DNA of 64,000 nt from Pseudomonas tremae. GTDB lineage: Bacteria; Pseudomonadota; Gammaproteobacteria; Pseudomonadales; Pseudomonadaceae. Positions 62,414-64,000 of the stretch are shown one piece after another. Within the stretch, counting starts at the first letter, position 1. Each line of letters starts with the position of its first letter. Under the pieces are notes generated by a model, which saw only the letters and a list, made by a program, of their open reading frames with translations, was not told the origin of the DNA and searched no databases. The translations under genes were made by a program, and so were the position numbers. The stretch is from positions 152,418-216,417 of the forward strand of contig NZ_LJRO01000384.1 of the NCBI RefSeq assembly GCF_001401155.1, given 5' to 3'.

Positions 62414-64000
62414 TTACCCTAGCAGGCCCAGAATCTTCGCCCGCGCCACCGCCTGTGTGCGCCGCTCGACCCCCAGTTTGCTGTTGATGTGGCTGGCGTG
62501 AGTCTTGACGGTGTGCAGGGAAATGAACAGCTGCTCGCTGATTTCCTGATTCGAGCAACCTTTTGCAATCAATTGCAGCACACCCAGTTCACGCACGCTG
62601 AGGCAGTCGCTGCCATGAGCAGGCTCAGGCGTCAGCGGTATGAAACACGCAGGGAATTTTTCCAGCAGCGCATTGCGCACTTTGCAAGGCGGCGCTTGCA
62701 GCAACTGCTCGTGCAGCCACTGGGCATGTTCGCCAAGCAGCGTTCTGAACGGCAAAAGCGCCCCACCGGCAGCCGCATGCAGGCAGCGCAGCAGTAACCC
62801 CCGAGCCTCGTCGAGACGCGACTGACCCAGCAAAAGGTCGATCTGCTGAGTCATGGCGATCAACTCGAGCAGTTGCGCACCCACGCACCGCGCACGCTGC
62901 TCAAGTGCCTGCAAGCGCTGTTCGCTGGTAACACTATCGCCCTGCGTTCGTTCCAGCACGGAACGCTGCAGTTCAATGTGTTGCGGCAACTGCGGATGAC
63001 ACTCCGGGGCTGCGACACCCAGGCCGCCGTTATAGGTCTGGGTCAGACGCAGCAGCCACGCCTCGGCCAAGTCACTACGTCCCTGCAGCAACCACAGCTC
63101 GCATTTGACCAGCGTGATCATGGCCAGGTAGTAGACAGGCGGCACATCCCAAATGTGCATCAGCCGCTCGGCCTCGGCCAGTTCGGCGAACGCTTCGGAA
63201 AACCGGCCATCGCAACCGTCCATTGTGGCAATCACGCAGTGCCCTATCAGCACACTGATGTCTCGACAGGCACGCGCTTCGGCCAGCCCGGCCAGTAACA
63301 ATACCCGCCCTTCGCTAACCTGCAGACGCAGTGTCGATAAATAGCCTTCATACAGCGTCAGGCGTGCACGCACGGCATACAAGCGCACAGTGGAAAGCCC
63401 TTTGAGGCGCTGCAGACCGCGCCGAACTTCCTCCAGCGCGCGAAGTACCTCGCCCCGGGCCTGCAGGACTCTGGCGCGGTCATAATGCGCCAGGGCTTCG
63501 AACAGCGGATTGGCGACCCTCTGGGCCAGCTCGAGCGCATCTCGGTTCAGCACCCTCGCTCGCCACAGGTCGCCCTCTGCAACCGCCAGGTTGGCCAACG
63601 TCGAAAGACAGACCAATCGCTGTCCGTAACGTTTTTCAGGCAGGCTCAGCAAGGCTTCGGCGCAATAGCGTCCGGCCTGCTCACTGTCGCCGCGTCCCCG
63701 CGCAATGACACCGCTGAGGGCCAGCCATTGAGCGAGCATCGATTTTTGAGCAGTTGCCGAAGGCGCAGGTAGAAACCGGCTCAGTTGATTGGCCAGTTCC
63801 TCGGCAGCATCCAGTTGACAGGCCAGCCCCAGCGCCCATGCGTAAAGGACGATCAAGCGCGGGGTACTGGTCAGCAGCTCATCCGGCAGGTCCATTTTCC
63901 AACGCAGTAACATGCCGACATTCTGCTCGGCCAGCAGTTGTTCTTCAGAAAGGTTCTGCACCAGATTGGCCGCAACGTCCAGATGCCCTGCGCGCAGGGC
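62414..64000 (-). CDS. LuxR-family regulator, MalT-like (partial, start outside the window)
   Basis: The reading frame is open to the right window edge, so the N-terminus (probably an ATPase/NACHT-like STAND domain) lies outside. Visible are TPR-like helical repeats rich in Leu/Ala and a C-terminal LuxR HTH ('LSVRELGVLQLIAKGCSNQEISEQLFISLHTVKTHASHINSKLGV', read in parts). The architecture fits MalT-type LuxR regulators. It is convergent with the HD-GYP gene by 12 bp. Confidence 0.85.
   Translation of the reverse strand, partial: ALRAGHLDVAANLVQNLSEEQLLAEQNVGMLLRWKMDLPDELLTSTPRLIVLYAWALGLACQLDAAEELANQLSRFLPAPSATAQKSMLAQWLALSGVIARGRGDSEQAGRYCAEALLSLPEKRYGQRLVCLSTLANLAVAEGDLWRARVLNRDALELAQRVANPLFEALAHYDRARVLQARGEVLRALEEVRRGLQRLKGLSTVRLYAVRARLTLYEGYLSTLRLQVSEGRVLLLAGLAEARACRDISVLIGHCVIATMDGCDGRFSEAFAELAEAERLMHIWDVPPVYYLAMITLVKCELWLLQGRSDLAEAWLLRLTQTYNGGLGVAAPECHPQLPQHIELQRSVLERTQGDSVTSEQRLQALEQRARCVGAQLLELIAMTQQIDLLLGQSRLDEARGLLLRCLHAAAGGALLPFRTLLGEHAQWLHEQLLQAPPCKVRNALLEKFPACFIPLTPEPAHGSDCLSVRELGVLQLIAKGCSNQEISEQLFISLHTVKTHASHINSKLGVERRTQAVARAKILGLLG

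Overview
The window comes from a Pseudomonas chromosome, most likely the P. syringae group. Supporting this are the distal alginate operon (algI-algJ-algF-algA), a folM-folE-folX pterin cluster, a DUF3509 gene, a HopJ-family gene, the trxB-cysZ-glycosyltransferase-OYE-gpx-slyD-pta order familiar from Pseudomonas, and short palindromic REP-like elements between genes. No rRNA, tRNA, CRISPR array, insertion sequence or phage is visible. The species call is inference.

Layout. 1-5.1 kb: end of the alginate operon, closed by a heptamer tandem repeat and a terminator. 5.3-7.1 kb: two hypothetical genes and an SDR reductase. 7.1-13 kb: an AaeAB-like efflux operon (adaptor, DUF1656, FUSC pump, TolC-like lipoprotein) facing a divergent LysR gene. 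13.1-19.5 kb: a 2-hydroxyacid dehydrogenase, a large secreted M66-type metalloprotease with lectin-like repeats, a DMT exporter and an AraC regulator. 19.5-28.6 kb: two FecI-FecR-receptor iron-signalling systems on opposite strands. One ferrichrome-type receptor is frameshifted, and an HPF/RaiA-like gene sits between it and its FecR. 28.7-31 kb: small stress and iron genes (DUF3509, a short ORF, a WXXGXW lipoprotein, PsiE, yebG under a LexA box).

31.7-40.4 kb is the most interesting region. It is a compact exopolysaccharide locus: a UDP-GlcNAc 2-epimerase, a BcsB-like periplasmic subunit, an NfrB-like inner-membrane glycosyltransferase with a C-terminal MshEN (c-di-GMP-binding) region, an NfrA-like TPR/outer-membrane porin and a YbcH-like (DUF4434-type) putative glycan-active periplasmic protein. 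It resembles the E. coli NfrA-NfrB-WecB phage-N4-receptor glycan machine with a cellulose-type BcsB subunit added. The NfrB-like protein carries two tandem MshEN-like motif pairs.

40.4-50.3 kb: SirB1-like, MEKHLA, a hypothetical gene behind an RBS-sequestering hairpin, flavodoxin, a PilZ/YcgR-like gene, the folM-folE-folX tetrahydromonapterin operon, DUF1244/HopJ, trxB and cysZ. 50.3-52.9 kb: an AT-richer accessory patch with a membrane protein, a translationally coupled pair of unrecognised genes (one with an in-frame 9-bp repeat) and an orphan FlhE-like exported protein. 52.9-64 kb: a GT4 glycosyltransferase, an OYE, glutathione peroxidase, slyD, pta (no ackA beside it), an acyltransferase, an OmpA-family lipoprotein, an HD-GYP phosphodiesterase behind a leader ORF, and a LuxR/MalT-like regulator cut by the window end.

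Themes: surface polysaccharides (alginate and the Nfr/Bcs hybrid), c-di-GMP control (MshEN, HD-GYP, possibly PilZ), iron acquisition by surface signalling, and efflux and stress functions.
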